Shown: piece by piece, positions 1 to 6,629 of the stretch
How the letters are laid out: each line of letters begins with the position of its first letter
How positions within the stretch are numbered: position 1 is the stretch's first letter
NCBI GenBank assembly: GCA_013361075.1
Contig: JABWAJ010000060.1
Span: 1 to 15,984 of the forward strand
Source of the DNA: Saprospiraceae bacterium
GTDB taxonomy: Bacteria; Bacteroidota; Bacteroidia; Chitinophagales; Saprospiraceae
Length of the DNA stretch: 15,984 bases
Direction: 5' to 3'
The notes under the pieces: generated by a model
Told to the model about the DNA's origin: nothing
Databases searched by the model: none
The model's input: the letters and a program-made list of their open reading frames with translations, nothing else
Program-made: the position numbers and the translations under genes

Positions 1-1617
1 ATCGGCAGCAACAATTGGGCGCTGTCGGGTAGTAAAACGGCATCAGGTAGCCCTATGCTGTGCAACGACCCTCACTTGCGGCTCACATTGCCATCCATCT
101 GGTATGAGGTACAGATTCATACCCCCAACCTGAATGCCTACGGGGTTTCCCTGCCCGGCGTACCCGGAATCGTCATCGGGTTCAATGAAAGCATTGCCTG
201 GGGGTTGACCAATGTGGGGCAGGATGTACTCGACTGGTACCGGATTCGCTGGGCAGATGCCGGCAAAACCAGCTATGTGCTCGACGGAGCGCCAAAACCT
301 GTGGAAATTCGGGAAGAAGTCGTCCGGGTGCGCGGGCAGAAAGAACCGATTGTCGAACGGGTTAAATATACCGTCTGGGGCCCCGTTGTTTACGAAACAC
401 CCAACTCGGATTATTTGGACATGGCCATGCGCTGGATTGCACACGACGCCCCATCGGAGGGATGCCCGAATGAAGTTGGCCTGTTTTTCGGCTTGATGAG
501 AGCCCGGGATTATGCCGCCTATGCTGCTGCTGTCGGATGCCATGAAAGTCCGGCCCAAAACATTGTTTTTGCTTCCCGGGCCGGCGATATTGCCATTACT
601 GTTGCCGGAAAATTTCCGATCAAAAAAGAAGAGCAGGGGCGGTTTATACAGGATGGCAGCCTTTCGGCCAATGCATGGCAGGGCTTTATTCCCGCAGCGC
701 AAATCCCCAAAGTACACAACCCGGAACGCGGATTTGTGGCTTCGGCCAACCAGCACTCTACCGGCCCGGATTATCCTTATTATTACAATGGGGGATTCGA
801 TGACTACCGGGGCAGGTACATCAACCGGCGCATTGAAGCCATGAAGGGCGCTACTGCGCAGGACATGATGGCTTTGCAAAATGATAACTACAGCATCAAA
901 GCAGAGGAAGGAACCCCGCTGTTGCTCAGATTGCTGGACGAATCTGAGGTAAAGGACCCGCTCGGTAAAAAAATACTGGCAGACCTTAAAAGCTGGAATT
1001 TCCGTTTTGACGGGACTTCCAAAGCTCCTGCTGCTTTCGAGGTTTGGTTTCGGGCAACAAGCAGACGTGCTTTTGAAGACCTTTTTGATTTTGAAATCAG
1101 GGATTCCATGGAGGTTTTGTTTCCCGAGACCTGGCGACTGCTGGAAATGCTGGAGCAACAACCCGAGCACGCCGTTTTTGACGACTATTGCACAAAAAGC
1201 AATGAAACCGCCGGGGATATTGTCACCACAGCTTTTGGTGAAATGGTAGAGACCCTGCGCGACCGGTATGAAACCGATGCCTTCAACTGGTCGAAACAAA
1301 AGGGAACCAATATCCTGCATTTGGCCAATATTCCGGCTTTTTCGGCCAACGATGTCCAGTGCGGGGGCTATTATGAGGCACCAAATGCCATCAGCAAAGC
1401 AAACGGCCCGTCGTGGCGCATGATTGTGGAACTGGGCGACTTCCCAAAAGCCCATGGCGTTTATCCGGGAGGGCAATCCGGCAACCCCGGCAGCCCTTAT
1501 TACGACAATGCCGTGGCAGATTGGGCAGCCGGACGGTATTACGATTTGTTGTTCATGAAAGACGTGAACGACGACCGGGGCAAAATTCGCGGCCGCCTGG
1601 AGATGAAATCCAAATAG
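1..1617 (+). CDS. Penicillin acylase family protein (N-terminal nucleophile hydrolase), beta-chain part, 5' truncated by the window edge
   Basis: The frame is open from base 1 and ends at TAG 1615-1617, giving 538 visible residues; the signal peptide, alpha chain and linker lie outside the window. The second to sixth codons read GSNNW, the processing-site motif of penicillin acylases. The Ser at 7-9 would be the new N-terminus of the beta chain and the catalytic nucleophile after autocatalytic cleavage. A second family motif, SANQ at 742-753, places an Asn about 248 residues into the beta chain, matching the oxyanion-hole Asn241 of E. coli penicillin G acylase; a conserved Tyr/Arg-rich stretch (YRGRYINRRI, about 805-834) follows. 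The family hydrolyses amide bonds of beta-lactams, acyl-homoserine lactones or other acyl amides, normally in the periplasm. The natural substrate cannot be read from sequence. It probably heads a co-directional group with the two small membrane proteins downstream (16-nt gap to the next gene). An internal ATG at 55 is not the real start. Confidence 0.93.
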   Translation: MGSNNWALSGSKTASGSPMLCNDPHLRLTLPSIWYEVQIHTPNLNAYGVSLPGVPGIVIGFNESIAWGLTNVGQDVLDWYRIRWADAGKTSYVLDGAPKPVEIREEVVRVRGQKEPIVERVKYTVWGPVVYETPNSDYLDMAMRWIAHDAPSEGCPNEVGLFFGLMRARDYAAYAAAVGCHESPAQNIVFASRAGDIAITVAGKFPIKKEEQGRFIQDGSLSANAWQGFIPAAQIPKVHNPERGFVASANQHSTGPDYPYYYNGGFDDYRGRYINRRIEAMKGATAQDMMALQNDNYSIKAEEGTPLLLRLLDESEVKDPLGKKILADLKSWNFRFDGTSKAPAAFEVWFRATSRRAFEDLFDFEIRDSMEVLFPETWRLLEMLEQQPEHAVFDDYCTKSNETAGDIVTTAFGEMVETLRDRYETDAFNWSKQKGTNILHLANIPAFSANDVQCGGYYEAPNAISKANGPSWRMIVELGDFPKAHGVYPGGQSGNPGSPYYDNAVADWAAGRYYDLLFMKDVNDDRGKIRGRLEMKSK

Positions 1618-1633
1618 CATAAAACGGGATCAC

Positions 1634-2014
1634 ATGAAAAAAAATGAATCAACTGACCTTTCGGTATTTTTGCGGTTGACAGCGATCGTACTGCTTGTTG
1701 TAGCCGGAGGGTGGTTTACTGCACCCTTCCTGCCATGGTGGCGCATCCTTGTTTTTGGCCTGCTGGCTGGCCTGGTTTTTGCAGGCAAATTAAATAAGTG
1801 GGTTTTTGCCGCAGGTTTTCTTGGCGGATTGCTCCTTTGGGGGCTGCATGCGTCTTATCTTAGCGGCTCAAATGAGGGCATTCTTGGCGGACGCATCGGC
1901 GGACTTTTTGGCGGGATCGGTGCAACGGGGGCTATCCTGCTCTCGGCAATACTGGGCGGGTTGTACGGTGGGCTTGGTGCCTGGACAGGAAAGCTGGTGC
2001 GGAGCAGTTTTTAG
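1634..2014 (+). CDS. Small glycine-rich membrane protein, unknown function
   Basis: The protein has 126 residues and about four hydrophobic segments (roughly residues 12-30, 34-52, 55-73 and 96-118), with a short charged N-terminus (MKKNEST). The last third is very rich in glycine, with repeated GG pairs at about 83-115 (for example GGRIGGLFGGIG) that resemble glycine-zipper packing between membrane helices. I do not recognise a named family. It starts 16 nt after the acylase stop codon and lies 26 nt before the 2TM-domain gene, so co-transcription with both is likely. The ATG at 1634 follows an A-rich leader without a Shine-Dalgarno sequence, as is usual in Bacteroidota. The length and clean transmembrane pattern support a real gene, but there is no basis for a role beyond the inner membrane. 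Confidence 0.75.
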   Translation: MKKNESTDLSVFLRLTAIVLLVVAGGWFTAPFLPWWRILVFGLLAGLVFAGKLNKWVFAAGFLGGLLLWGLHASYLSGSNEGILGGRIGGLFGGIGATGAILLSAILGGLYGGLGAWTGKLVRSSF

Positions 2015-2040
2015 GGAGTTCAACATCACAATGTATAAAA

Positions 2041-2415
2041 ATGGACCCATACGAAAAGGCCCGAAAACGGGTAAAGGCCAAAAAAGAATTTTATCAGCAC
2101 CTGAATTCTTTCATCAGTGTAGGCGGATTTCTTTTGGTGCTCAATGTGGTGACAAGCTTTGGTGACTGGTGGTTTATGTACCCGATGTTGGGGTGGGGGA
2201 TTGGCCTGGCCATTCATTTCATGAGCGTATTTGGAATACCGGGTATGGAGCATGGTTCGGAAGACTGGGAAGAGCGCGCCATCCGCAAGGAAATGGAAAA
2301 AATGAAACAAAAAGGGGAGATTACCTCCGGGGAAGAGCCTGAAGAACCGCTTGAATTAAAGGAAATTATCAAAGAAAACCGTGGGAAAAACTGGGATGAA
2401 AAAGACCTGGTTTAA
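2041..2415 (+). CDS. 2TM domain-containing protein
   Basis: This 124-residue protein matches the 2TM domain family (Pfam 2TM), known from histidine kinases and small stand-alone proteins of Bacteroidota. A basic N-terminal helix (YEKARKRVKAKKEFYQHL) leads into a first membrane segment at about residues 24-41. A second segment follows at about 45-66, containing the typical WWFMYPMLGWGIGLAIH motif, then SVFGIPG. The tail is charged and helical (EERAIRKEMEKMKQKG), then acidic, and probably cytoplasmic. The function of stand-alone 2TM proteins is unknown. An out-of-frame ATG at 2031 is ignored because only the 2041 frame gives the family sequence. The TAA stop at 2413-2415 lies inside a terminator hairpin, so this is probably the last gene of the acylase transcription unit. 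Confidence 0.9.
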   Translation: MDPYEKARKRVKAKKEFYQHLNSFISVGGFLLVLNVVTSFGDWWFMYPMLGWGIGLAIHFMSVFGIPGMEHGSEDWEERAIRKEMEKMKQKGEITSGEEPEEPLELKEIIKENRGKNWDEKDLV

Positions 2416-2433
2416 AGCCAAATCAGGTCTTTT
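2400..2433 (+). terminator. Intrinsic terminator after the 2TM-domain gene
   Basis: An inverted repeat of 14 nt (AAAAGACCTGGTTT at 2400-2413, AAATCAGGTCTTTT at 2420-2433) encloses a 6-nt loop. The only imperfection is one G-T wobble. The left arm begins with an A run and the right arm ends in four T, the form of a rho-independent terminator. It overlaps the stop codon at 2413-2415. Confidence 0.75.
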
Positions 2434-2490
2434 ACAATCGTTTGCAATTCAGTAACAATTTGTTAACTGCACCTTTGCCTGAAGGCTAAT

Positions 2491-2498
2491 TATCTTTA
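2491..2498 (+). promoter_or_regulatory. Possible -7 element for the DUF1599 gene
   Basis: TATCTTTA differs from the Bacteroidota -7 consensus TAnnTTTG only in the last base and lies 10 nt before the ATG at 2509, downstream of a terminator. The nearest TTTG boxes (2459-2462 and 2474-2477) are at poor spacings of 28 and 13 nt. A second possible box, CACCTTTG at 2470-2477, fits no better. Confidence 0.3.
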
Positions 2499-2508
2499 CC
2501 AATAAATA

Positions 2509-3042
2509 ATGGAACTGACACTCCAACAATTCGATGCCCTTGCGGCAAAGTGCCGTGAGATTTTTGTAAAAAAAACACACGACTATGGGACTTCGTGGCG
2601 AATATTGAGGCCAAGTTCGCTGACTGACCAACTTTACATTAAAGCCTGGCGCATTCGCAGCATTGAAGAAAAGGGGGTACAGCAGGTCAGCGATTCCATC
2701 GCCGATGAATTTATTGGGCTTATTAATTACAGCATTATTGCTTTGATCCAAAACGAACTACCGGAAAATACGCCCCTGGAATTGCCACTTGAAGCCGTTA
2801 CCAGGCTTTACGACGAGCAATTGGCAGAAACCCGCAGACTTTTACAACAAAAAAATCACGACTACGGCGAAATTTGGCGCGAACTCCGGATCAGTTCCAT
2901 GACCGACCTGATTTTATCAAAACTACTCCGCATCAGGCAGATTGAAGACAACAGCGGACAAACAATTGCATCAGAAGGAGTAGATGCGAATTACCGCGAT
3001 ATCATTAACTATGCTATTTTTGCACTCATTAAACTGTCGTAG
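2509..3042 (+). CDS. DUF1599 (nucleotide modification-associated domain) protein with two tandem domains
   Basis: The 177 residues consist of two copies of one helical unit. Copy 1 has the signature THDYGTSWR (H24, D25, Y26, G27, W30), then LTDQLYIKAWRIRSIEE and ADEFIGLINYSIIALI. Copy 2 has NHDYGEIWR (H117, D118, Y119, G120, W123), then MTDLILSKLLRIRQIED and YRDIINYAIFALIKL. The offset is exactly 93 residues. This is the arrangement of DUF1599 proteins in Bacteroidota; from memory, the Pfam domain is described as nucleotide modification-associated. The conserved His/Asp/Tyr suggest a ligand or metal site, but no enzyme activity can be assigned. From memory, DUF1599 genes in this phylum often sit beside a DoxX-like gene, as here. 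The gene follows a terminator, so it probably has its own promoter. The TAG stop lies within a strong inverted repeat. Confidence 0.88.
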   Translation: MELTLQQFDALAAKCREIFVKKTHDYGTSWRILRPSSLTDQLYIKAWRIRSIEEKGVQQVSDSIADEFIGLINYSIIALIQNELPENTPLELPLEAVTRLYDEQLAETRRLLQQKNHDYGEIWRELRISSMTDLILSKLLRIRQIEDNSGQTIASEGVDANYRDIINYAIFALIKLS

Positions 3043-3077
3043 GGTTGGGGCTGAAAATCTTTAGCCCCAACCCTACG
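3038..3077. repeat. Perfect 15-bp inverted repeat overlapping a stop codon
   Basis: CGTAGGGTTGGGGCT at 3038-3052 and AGCCCCAACCCTACG at 3063-3077 are exact reverse complements around the 10-nt loop GAAAATCTTT. Further pairing in the loop (one G-T, two A-T) would give about 18 bp with a 4-nt loop. The TAG stop of the DUF1599 gene (3040-3042) is in the left arm. No T tract follows, so it is not a standard intrinsic terminator. It could attenuate transcription into the next gene, protect the mRNA 3' end, or be a REP-like or MITE-like element. Confidence 0.85.
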
Positions 3078-3099
3078 GGTTTCAAATAGATACCGAATC

Positions 3100-4581
3100 A
3101 TGGGTTTAGGAACAATTTTTATTGCAACAGCCATTGTGGCGCTTCTTTTGACAACCTTAATGCATTTTGGTCTCCACAAAGTGAAAAACTGGGGACTTAG
3201 CTTTTTTCAAAACTTTGCCGGCGCTCTTTTTGTGTTTTCAGGTGCGGTTAAAGCCATTGACCCGCTTGGGACGGCTTATAAAATGGAGCAATATTTTGAA
3301 CAATTTGAAGTGGTGTTCAAACCTACCTGGTTTTCCTTCCTGTCTCCCTTGTTCCCCAAACTGTCGGCTTATTCAGCCGGTTTTTCAGTCTTCATGATCG
3401 TTTTTGAAATTGTGCTGGGGCTTTTTTTGCTGGCGGGAGCTTATCGCAAATTTACGGCATGGGCATTCCTCCTGCTGGTGGGCTTTTTCACTTTCCTGAC
3501 GGGGTTTACTTACCTGACCGGCTTCGTGCCGGAGGGCGTAAACTTTTTCCAGTTTGGACAGTGGGGCCAATTTGTGGAAACCAACATGAAAGTGACCGAT
3601 TGCGGGTGCTTTGGTGACTTTATCAAACTGAAACCTAAAGTTTCTTTTTTCAAAGACCTGTTTTTGTTGATTCCGGCATTTTTGTTCCTTTTCCGTTCCA
3701 AACACATGCACACCTTGTTCAATAGCCGGATTAATGCAGGCCTTGCTATTATTTCCACGGGGTTGTTGACGATTTATTGCATGAGTAACTTCGTCTGGAA
3801 TCTGCCGGATGTTGATTTTCGCCCTTTCAAAATAGGTGTTAACATTCGGGAACGCATGCAGGCAGAACGGGATGCCCTCAACGCAGTGGATATTCTGGCT
3901 TACAAAATGACCAACAAAAAAACCGGGGAATCCATAGAATTGCCCTATGACCAATACATGAAAGAATTTCAGAAATATCCGGCTGAAGATTGGGAACTGG
4001 AACAGATAAAATCAGAACCTGCCGTGCCGCAAACCAAAATCAGTGAATTTGAAGTGTCGAATCTCTCAGGAGACAACGTAACCGATTCGCTGCTGAATGA
4101 TCCCAATTACAGTTTCATGGTGATTTCACATAAACTCTACGGAAAAGATAAAACGGTTGTCAACGTTTTTGCCGATACGATTTACGTTCCGGATACCATT
4201 CGTACAGGTGGCACCATTCAGATCGGCCGCAAAGCAGCCGGAGTACGGGAACGCAGGGATACGCTGATGACGAAAGACTGGAACAACGCAGGGTTCATGA
4301 AAGCGTGGACAGAAAAAATTAACCCGGTATTGATGGCTGCCCAAAAAGAAGGGCTTAAAGGGTATGTCATTACGGCCTATCTGAATGCTGGTGCCATCAA
4401 TGATTTTCGAAAAAATATTGGCGCAGATTATCCGTTCTACACAGCCGACGACATCCTGTTGAAGACCATCATCCGTTCAAATCCCGGATTGGTTTTGTTG
4501 AAAAACGGTAAAGTAGTGATGCAGTGGCACTACCGGCAGTTGCCAGACTACGCAAAGATTAAAGAGAAGTTTTTGAAATAA
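3100..4581 (+). CDS. DoxX/MauE-like membrane protein with C-terminal thioredoxin-fold-like domain (BT_3928-type)
   Basis: The 493 residues fall into two parts. Residues 1 to about 235 contain around six hydrophobic segments (near 3-24, 33-50, 90-115, 118-145, 183-200 and 212-230). A DCGCFGD motif at 167-173 (Cys168, Cys170) before a FKDL segment is typical of DoxX/MauE-type membrane proteins. The remaining 260 or so residues are hydrophilic and should face the periplasm. Their last part (GYVITAYLNAG, later NPGLVLLKNGKVVMQWHY) resembles a thioredoxin-like fold, but there is no CxxC active site. Proteins of this form next to DUF1599 genes occur across Bacteroidota, where tpiA often follows; here nusB follows. 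A role in redox chemistry at the membrane is inferred only from the DoxX/MauE relationship. Start ATG 3100 follows the 15-bp inverted repeat by 22 nt. Confidence 0.85.
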   Translation: MGLGTIFIATAIVALLLTTLMHFGLHKVKNWGLSFFQNFAGALFVFSGAVKAIDPLGTAYKMEQYFEQFEVVFKPTWFSFLSPLFPKLSAYSAGFSVFMIVFEIVLGLFLLAGAYRKFTAWAFLLLVGFFTFLTGFTYLTGFVPEGVNFFQFGQWGQFVETNMKVTDCGCFGDFIKLKPKVSFFKDLFLLIPAFLFLFRSKHMHTLFNSRINAGLAIISTGLLTIYCMSNFVWNLPDVDFRPFKIGVNIRERMQAERDALNAVDILAYKMTNKKTGESIELPYDQYMKEFQKYPAEDWELEQIKSEPAVPQTKISEFEVSNLSGDNVTDSLLNDPNYSFMVISHKLYGKDKTVVNVFADTIYVPDTIRTGGTIQIGRKAAGVRERRDTLMTKDWNNAGFMKAWTEKINPVLMAAQKEGLKGYVITAYLNAGAINDFRKNIGADYPFYTADDILLKTIIRSNPGLVLLKNGKVVMQWHYRQLPDYAKIKEKFLK

Positions 4582-4593
4582 CTGAGGGAGTAC

Positions 4594-4612
4594 GGAAATT
4601 TAGTTTCCTTTG
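4594..4612 (+). promoter_or_regulatory. Possible nusB promoter -7 box within a small inverted repeat
   Basis: TTCCTTTG at 4605-4612 resembles the TAnnTTTG -7 box and lies 32 nt before the nusB ATG. It overlaps the inverted repeat GGAAA (4594-4598) / TTTCC (4604-4608), which could be a small operator or a weak hairpin after the previous gene. No TTTG -33 box is found at a suitable spacing. Confidence 0.3.
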
Positions 4613-4644
4613 CAGTCTCATAAAATACTGCTTCCAGAAAAGTC

Positions 4645-5580
4645 ATGTTGAGCAGAAGAAACGTTCGTATCAAAGTAATGCAGGTGCTTTATGCAGCTGG
4701 TAAAGACCAGGAAATGGACTTTGGCAGCGTCATGCACCTGTATCGGAAAAGCATCAGCCGCTCTTTTGAGTTGCTGTTGTTTAATCTCGATGCACTGATC
4801 CGCATTGCGGGATTTGCACGCCAGGATGCTTCAAAAAAAACAGCCAAACTGCGCCCAACGGACGAAGACCGGCTCTTTACGGCCAAGTTGTATGACAACA
4901 GCCTGATGGCTTCCCTGTCAGAAAATCCGGAACTCAAGCGCCTGATCCGGGCCTATCACCTCGACGATAAAATTGACGAGGACAATGTTCGCCTGATTTA
5001 TTCCGATTTTGCAAAATCAGAAGAATACAAAAATTACGTCCTGAAGAAAGATACCAGTGACGAAGACCACATGGAAATGCTGCTCTTCCTGTACAAACAC
5101 TGTTGTGCAGATGAGACGTTTAACGAATTGGTTGAAGACTACTATCCTGCATGGATTGACGACAAGTCGCTCATCGTCGGGTCCATGAAAAAAATATTGA
5201 AAGCACTGCCTGCCGAAGCTAATTTTCATGAAGCTTACCGCCCGCCGGAAGAAGCGGTGAAAGAGTTTGGCGAATTGCTGGTAGACAAATCTTTCCATAC
5301 CAATACTGACCTGCTTGAAATCATCGAACCTGCTCTGAAAAACTGGGATGCAGAGCGCGTTGCGGTCATTGATATGATCCTCATCAAAATGGCGCTTTGC
5401 GAAATGATGTATTTCCCAAGCATTCCTACCAAAGTAACGCTGAATGAATACGTAGAAATTTCTAAGCTCTACAGTACCGATAAAAGCAAAGATTTCATCA
5501 ACGGGATTCTCGATCGCCTGATGAAAAAGTTACAAAAAGACGGCAGGATTGTGAAGGAAGGCCGGGGACTTATCGAGTAG
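4645..5580 (+). CDS. nusB: Transcription antitermination factor NusB (Bacteroidota long form)
   Basis: NusB binds boxA RNA with NusE (ribosomal protein S10) to support antitermination, chiefly of rRNA operons. The protein begins LSRRNVRIKVMQVLYA, the canonical N-terminal arginine-rich helix of NusB. Residues from about 215 to 300 match the C-terminal half (WDAERVAVIDMILIKMALCEM, then IPTKVTLNEYVEISKLYS and KDFINGILDRLMKKL). At 311 residues it is about twice the length of E. coli NusB (139). The extra sequence, between roughly residues 30 and 200, is charged and helical. Such long NusB proteins are normal in Bacteroidota, so the insertion is not damage. The gene lies 63 nt after the DoxX-like gene; whether it has its own promoter is uncertain. 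Confidence 0.95.
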   Translation: MLSRRNVRIKVMQVLYAAGKDQEMDFGSVMHLYRKSISRSFELLLFNLDALIRIAGFARQDASKKTAKLRPTDEDRLFTAKLYDNSLMASLSENPELKRLIRAYHLDDKIDEDNVRLIYSDFAKSEEYKNYVLKKDTSDEDHMEMLLFLYKHCCADETFNELVEDYYPAWIDDKSLIVGSMKKILKALPAEANFHEAYRPPEEAVKEFGELLVDKSFHTNTDLLEIIEPALKNWDAERVAVIDMILIKMALCEMMYFPSIPTKVTLNEYVEISKLYSTDKSKDFINGILDRLMKKLQKDGRIVKEGRGLIE

Positions 5581-5612
5581 CACCTAAAGAGATAATGCCA
5601 TGATTGCGTGCA

Positions 5613-5684
5613 GGTTATTGGTTATCAGTTATTTGTTATTGGTGAGACAGGCGACAAAGAACCAATAACCAACAACTAATAACC
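5613..5684. repeat. Inverted element made of degenerate heptamer repeats, upstream of queE
   Basis: The left part reads as tandem 7-mers GGTTATT (5613-5619), GGTTATC, AGTTATT, TGTTATT, then GGT up to 5643. The right arm (5661-5684) is the same pattern on the other strand: ACCAATA, ACCAACA, ACTAATA, ACC. The segments 5620-5643 and 5661-5684 are complementary at 21 of 24 positions around a 17-nt loop. The right arm ends 7 nt before the queE start codon, so an RNA hairpin could hide or shape the translation start. Confidence 0.8.
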
Positions 5685-5691
5685 AAAACAA

Positions 5692-6321
5692 GTGTCTTAC
5701 AAAGTCAAAGAAATATACTACACACTACAAGGTGAAGGCGCTCACACGGGGCGCGCGGCAGTATTTTGCCGGTTCACGGGCTGTAATCTCTGGAGTGGTC
5801 GGGAAGAAGATCGCCATAAGGCAATTTGCCAGTTTTGCGATACGGATTTTGTCGGCACTGACGGCCCTAATGGCGGACGTTTTAAAACGGCTGCTGCCCT
5901 TGCAGAAGCGGTAGCCGGGCAATGGCCCGGTGGGGGTAAACCGTATGTGGTGTGTACCGGTGGCGAACCCCTGCTGCAACTCGACGCTGCACTCCTTGAT
6001 GCATTTCACCGCAAAGGTTTTGAAGTGGCCATAGAAACCAATGGCACAATGCTTCCTCCGCCAGGGATAGACTGGATTTGTGTCAGCCCTAAAGCAGGTT
6101 CAGAATTGGTATTGCAGGAAGGGCACGAACTAAAATTGGTTTTTCCTCAGCCAGGCGCAGCCCCCGAACAATTTGAGCAACTCAACTTTCTGCATTTCTT
6201 TTTGCAGCCTATGGACGGCCCACATCAGGCTCAAAACATCCAGCTGACACTGGCGTACTGCATGGCTCACCCGAAGTGGCGCCTCAGTCTGCAAACGCAT
6301 AAGGTCCTGCACATTCCGTAA
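5692..6321 (+). CDS. queE: 7-carboxy-7-deazaguanine synthase QueE (radical SAM)
   Basis: QueE converts 6-carboxytetrahydropterin to 7-carboxy-7-deazaguanine, the step that forms the 7-deazaguanine ring on the route to preQ0 and queuosine. The 209 residues show the QueE variant of the radical SAM cluster motif, C31-x14-C46-x2-C49 (in GCNLWSG and ICQFCDTDF), instead of the usual CxxxCxxC. These Cys should bind the 4Fe-4S cluster. Other matches are TLQGEGAHTGR near the N-terminus, FVGTDG after the cluster, the SAM-contacting CTGGEPLLQLD, ETNGT, ICVSPKAG, ELKLVFPQ, FFLQPMDG and the C-terminal LSLQTHKVLHIP. A GTG start at 5692 is chosen because the protein then begins SYKVKEIYYTLQGEG, where the family normally begins. 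No queC, queD or queF is present nearby. The gene sits directly behind the heptamer-repeat hairpin and converges on the pterin dehydratase gene. Confidence 0.96.
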   Translation: MSYKVKEIYYTLQGEGAHTGRAAVFCRFTGCNLWSGREEDRHKAICQFCDTDFVGTDGPNGGRFKTAAALAEAVAGQWPGGGKPYVVCTGGEPLLQLDAALLDAFHRKGFEVAIETNGTMLPPPGIDWICVSPKAGSELVLQEGHELKLVFPQPGAAPEQFEQLNFLHFFLQPMDGPHQAQNIQLTLAYCMAHPKWRLSLQTHKVLHIP

Positions 6322-6342
6322 GGCTGGCGACCTGCTTGCCTT
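6320..6342 (+). terminator. Possible terminator between convergent queE and pterin dehydratase genes
   Basis: AAGGC (6320-6324) and GCCTT (6338-6342) can pair. Inside them a GC/GC pair and a G-T wobble, separated from the outer stem by a T-T mismatch, extend the stem around the loop GACCT. The run TTTT at 6341-6344 follows for the + strand. It fills the 21-nt gap between the two stop codons. The stem is modest, so the call is tentative. Confidence 0.4.
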
Positions 6343-6585
6343 TTACCTGTACTTACCATAAACGACTTCAATAGCCGCAGCAAGTTTACGATCTTTTTCG
6401 GTGACCGTATTACCGGCGTCATGCGTGCTGAGGTGGATTTCTACCCGGTTCCAGACATTGCTCCAATTGGGATGGTGATTCATTTTTTCAGCCAGCAGGG
6501 CCACTTCGGTCATGAAGGCAAAAGCTGCGGAAAAATCCTTAAAAGTCAGCGTTGCACTGAGTTGATTGTTGGCTTCGGTCCACAT
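6343..6585 (-). CDS. 4a-hydroxytetrahydrobiopterin dehydratase (pterin-4a-carbinolamine dehydratase)
   Basis: This enzyme dehydrates 4a-hydroxytetrahydropterin during pterin cofactor recycling. With the start used here the protein has 80 residues and begins MWTEANNQL. The family core is clear: FKDFSAAFAFMTEVALLAE, then NHHPNWSNVWNRVEIHL (His37, His38) and THDAGNTVTEKDRKLAAAI (His55, Asp56). These His residues and the Asp correspond to the pterin-binding and catalytic site. The frame continues upstream to an ATG at 6630 (95 residues), but the extra residues do not look like the family, and Bacteroidota homologues I recall begin near MW. TTCTTTTG (minus strand, 6630-6637) would be a -7 box compatible only with a start inside 6630. 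No aromatic amino-acid hydroxylase gene is nearby. The gene converges on queE; both proteins act on pterin-type compounds, but the opposite orientation argues against co-regulation. Confidence 0.9.
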   Translation of the reverse strand: MWTEANNQLSATLTFKDFSAAFAFMTEVALLAEKMNHHPNWSNVWNRVEIHLSTHDAGNTVTEKDRKLAAAIEVVYGKYR

Positions 6586-6629
6586 AGGTTTCTGTATTGT
6601 GCAGATGGCATTCTCAATCATCAACATCA

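Noticed and set aside
43..1620. Open frame of 525 codons on the minus strand covering the whole acylase
   Set aside because: It is the mirror of a strongly conserved coding frame on the + strand. The translation has no recognisable family, and the + frame holds the catalytic motifs.
2031..2033. ATG as start of the 2TM-domain protein
   Set aside because: It is out of frame with the 2TM coding sequence, which begins at the ATG at 2041.
3385..3954. Minus-strand frame of 189 codons inside the DoxX-like gene
   Set aside because: The opposite strand encodes clear membrane helices and the DCGCFGD motif; the minus translation is a shadow with no own features.
5613..5684. CRISPR-like or riboswitch reading of the repeat before queE
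   Set aside because: The units are 7 nt, contiguous and inverted, without spacers. No conserved preQ1-type aptamer could be recognised, and the low-complexity heptads explain the hairpin.
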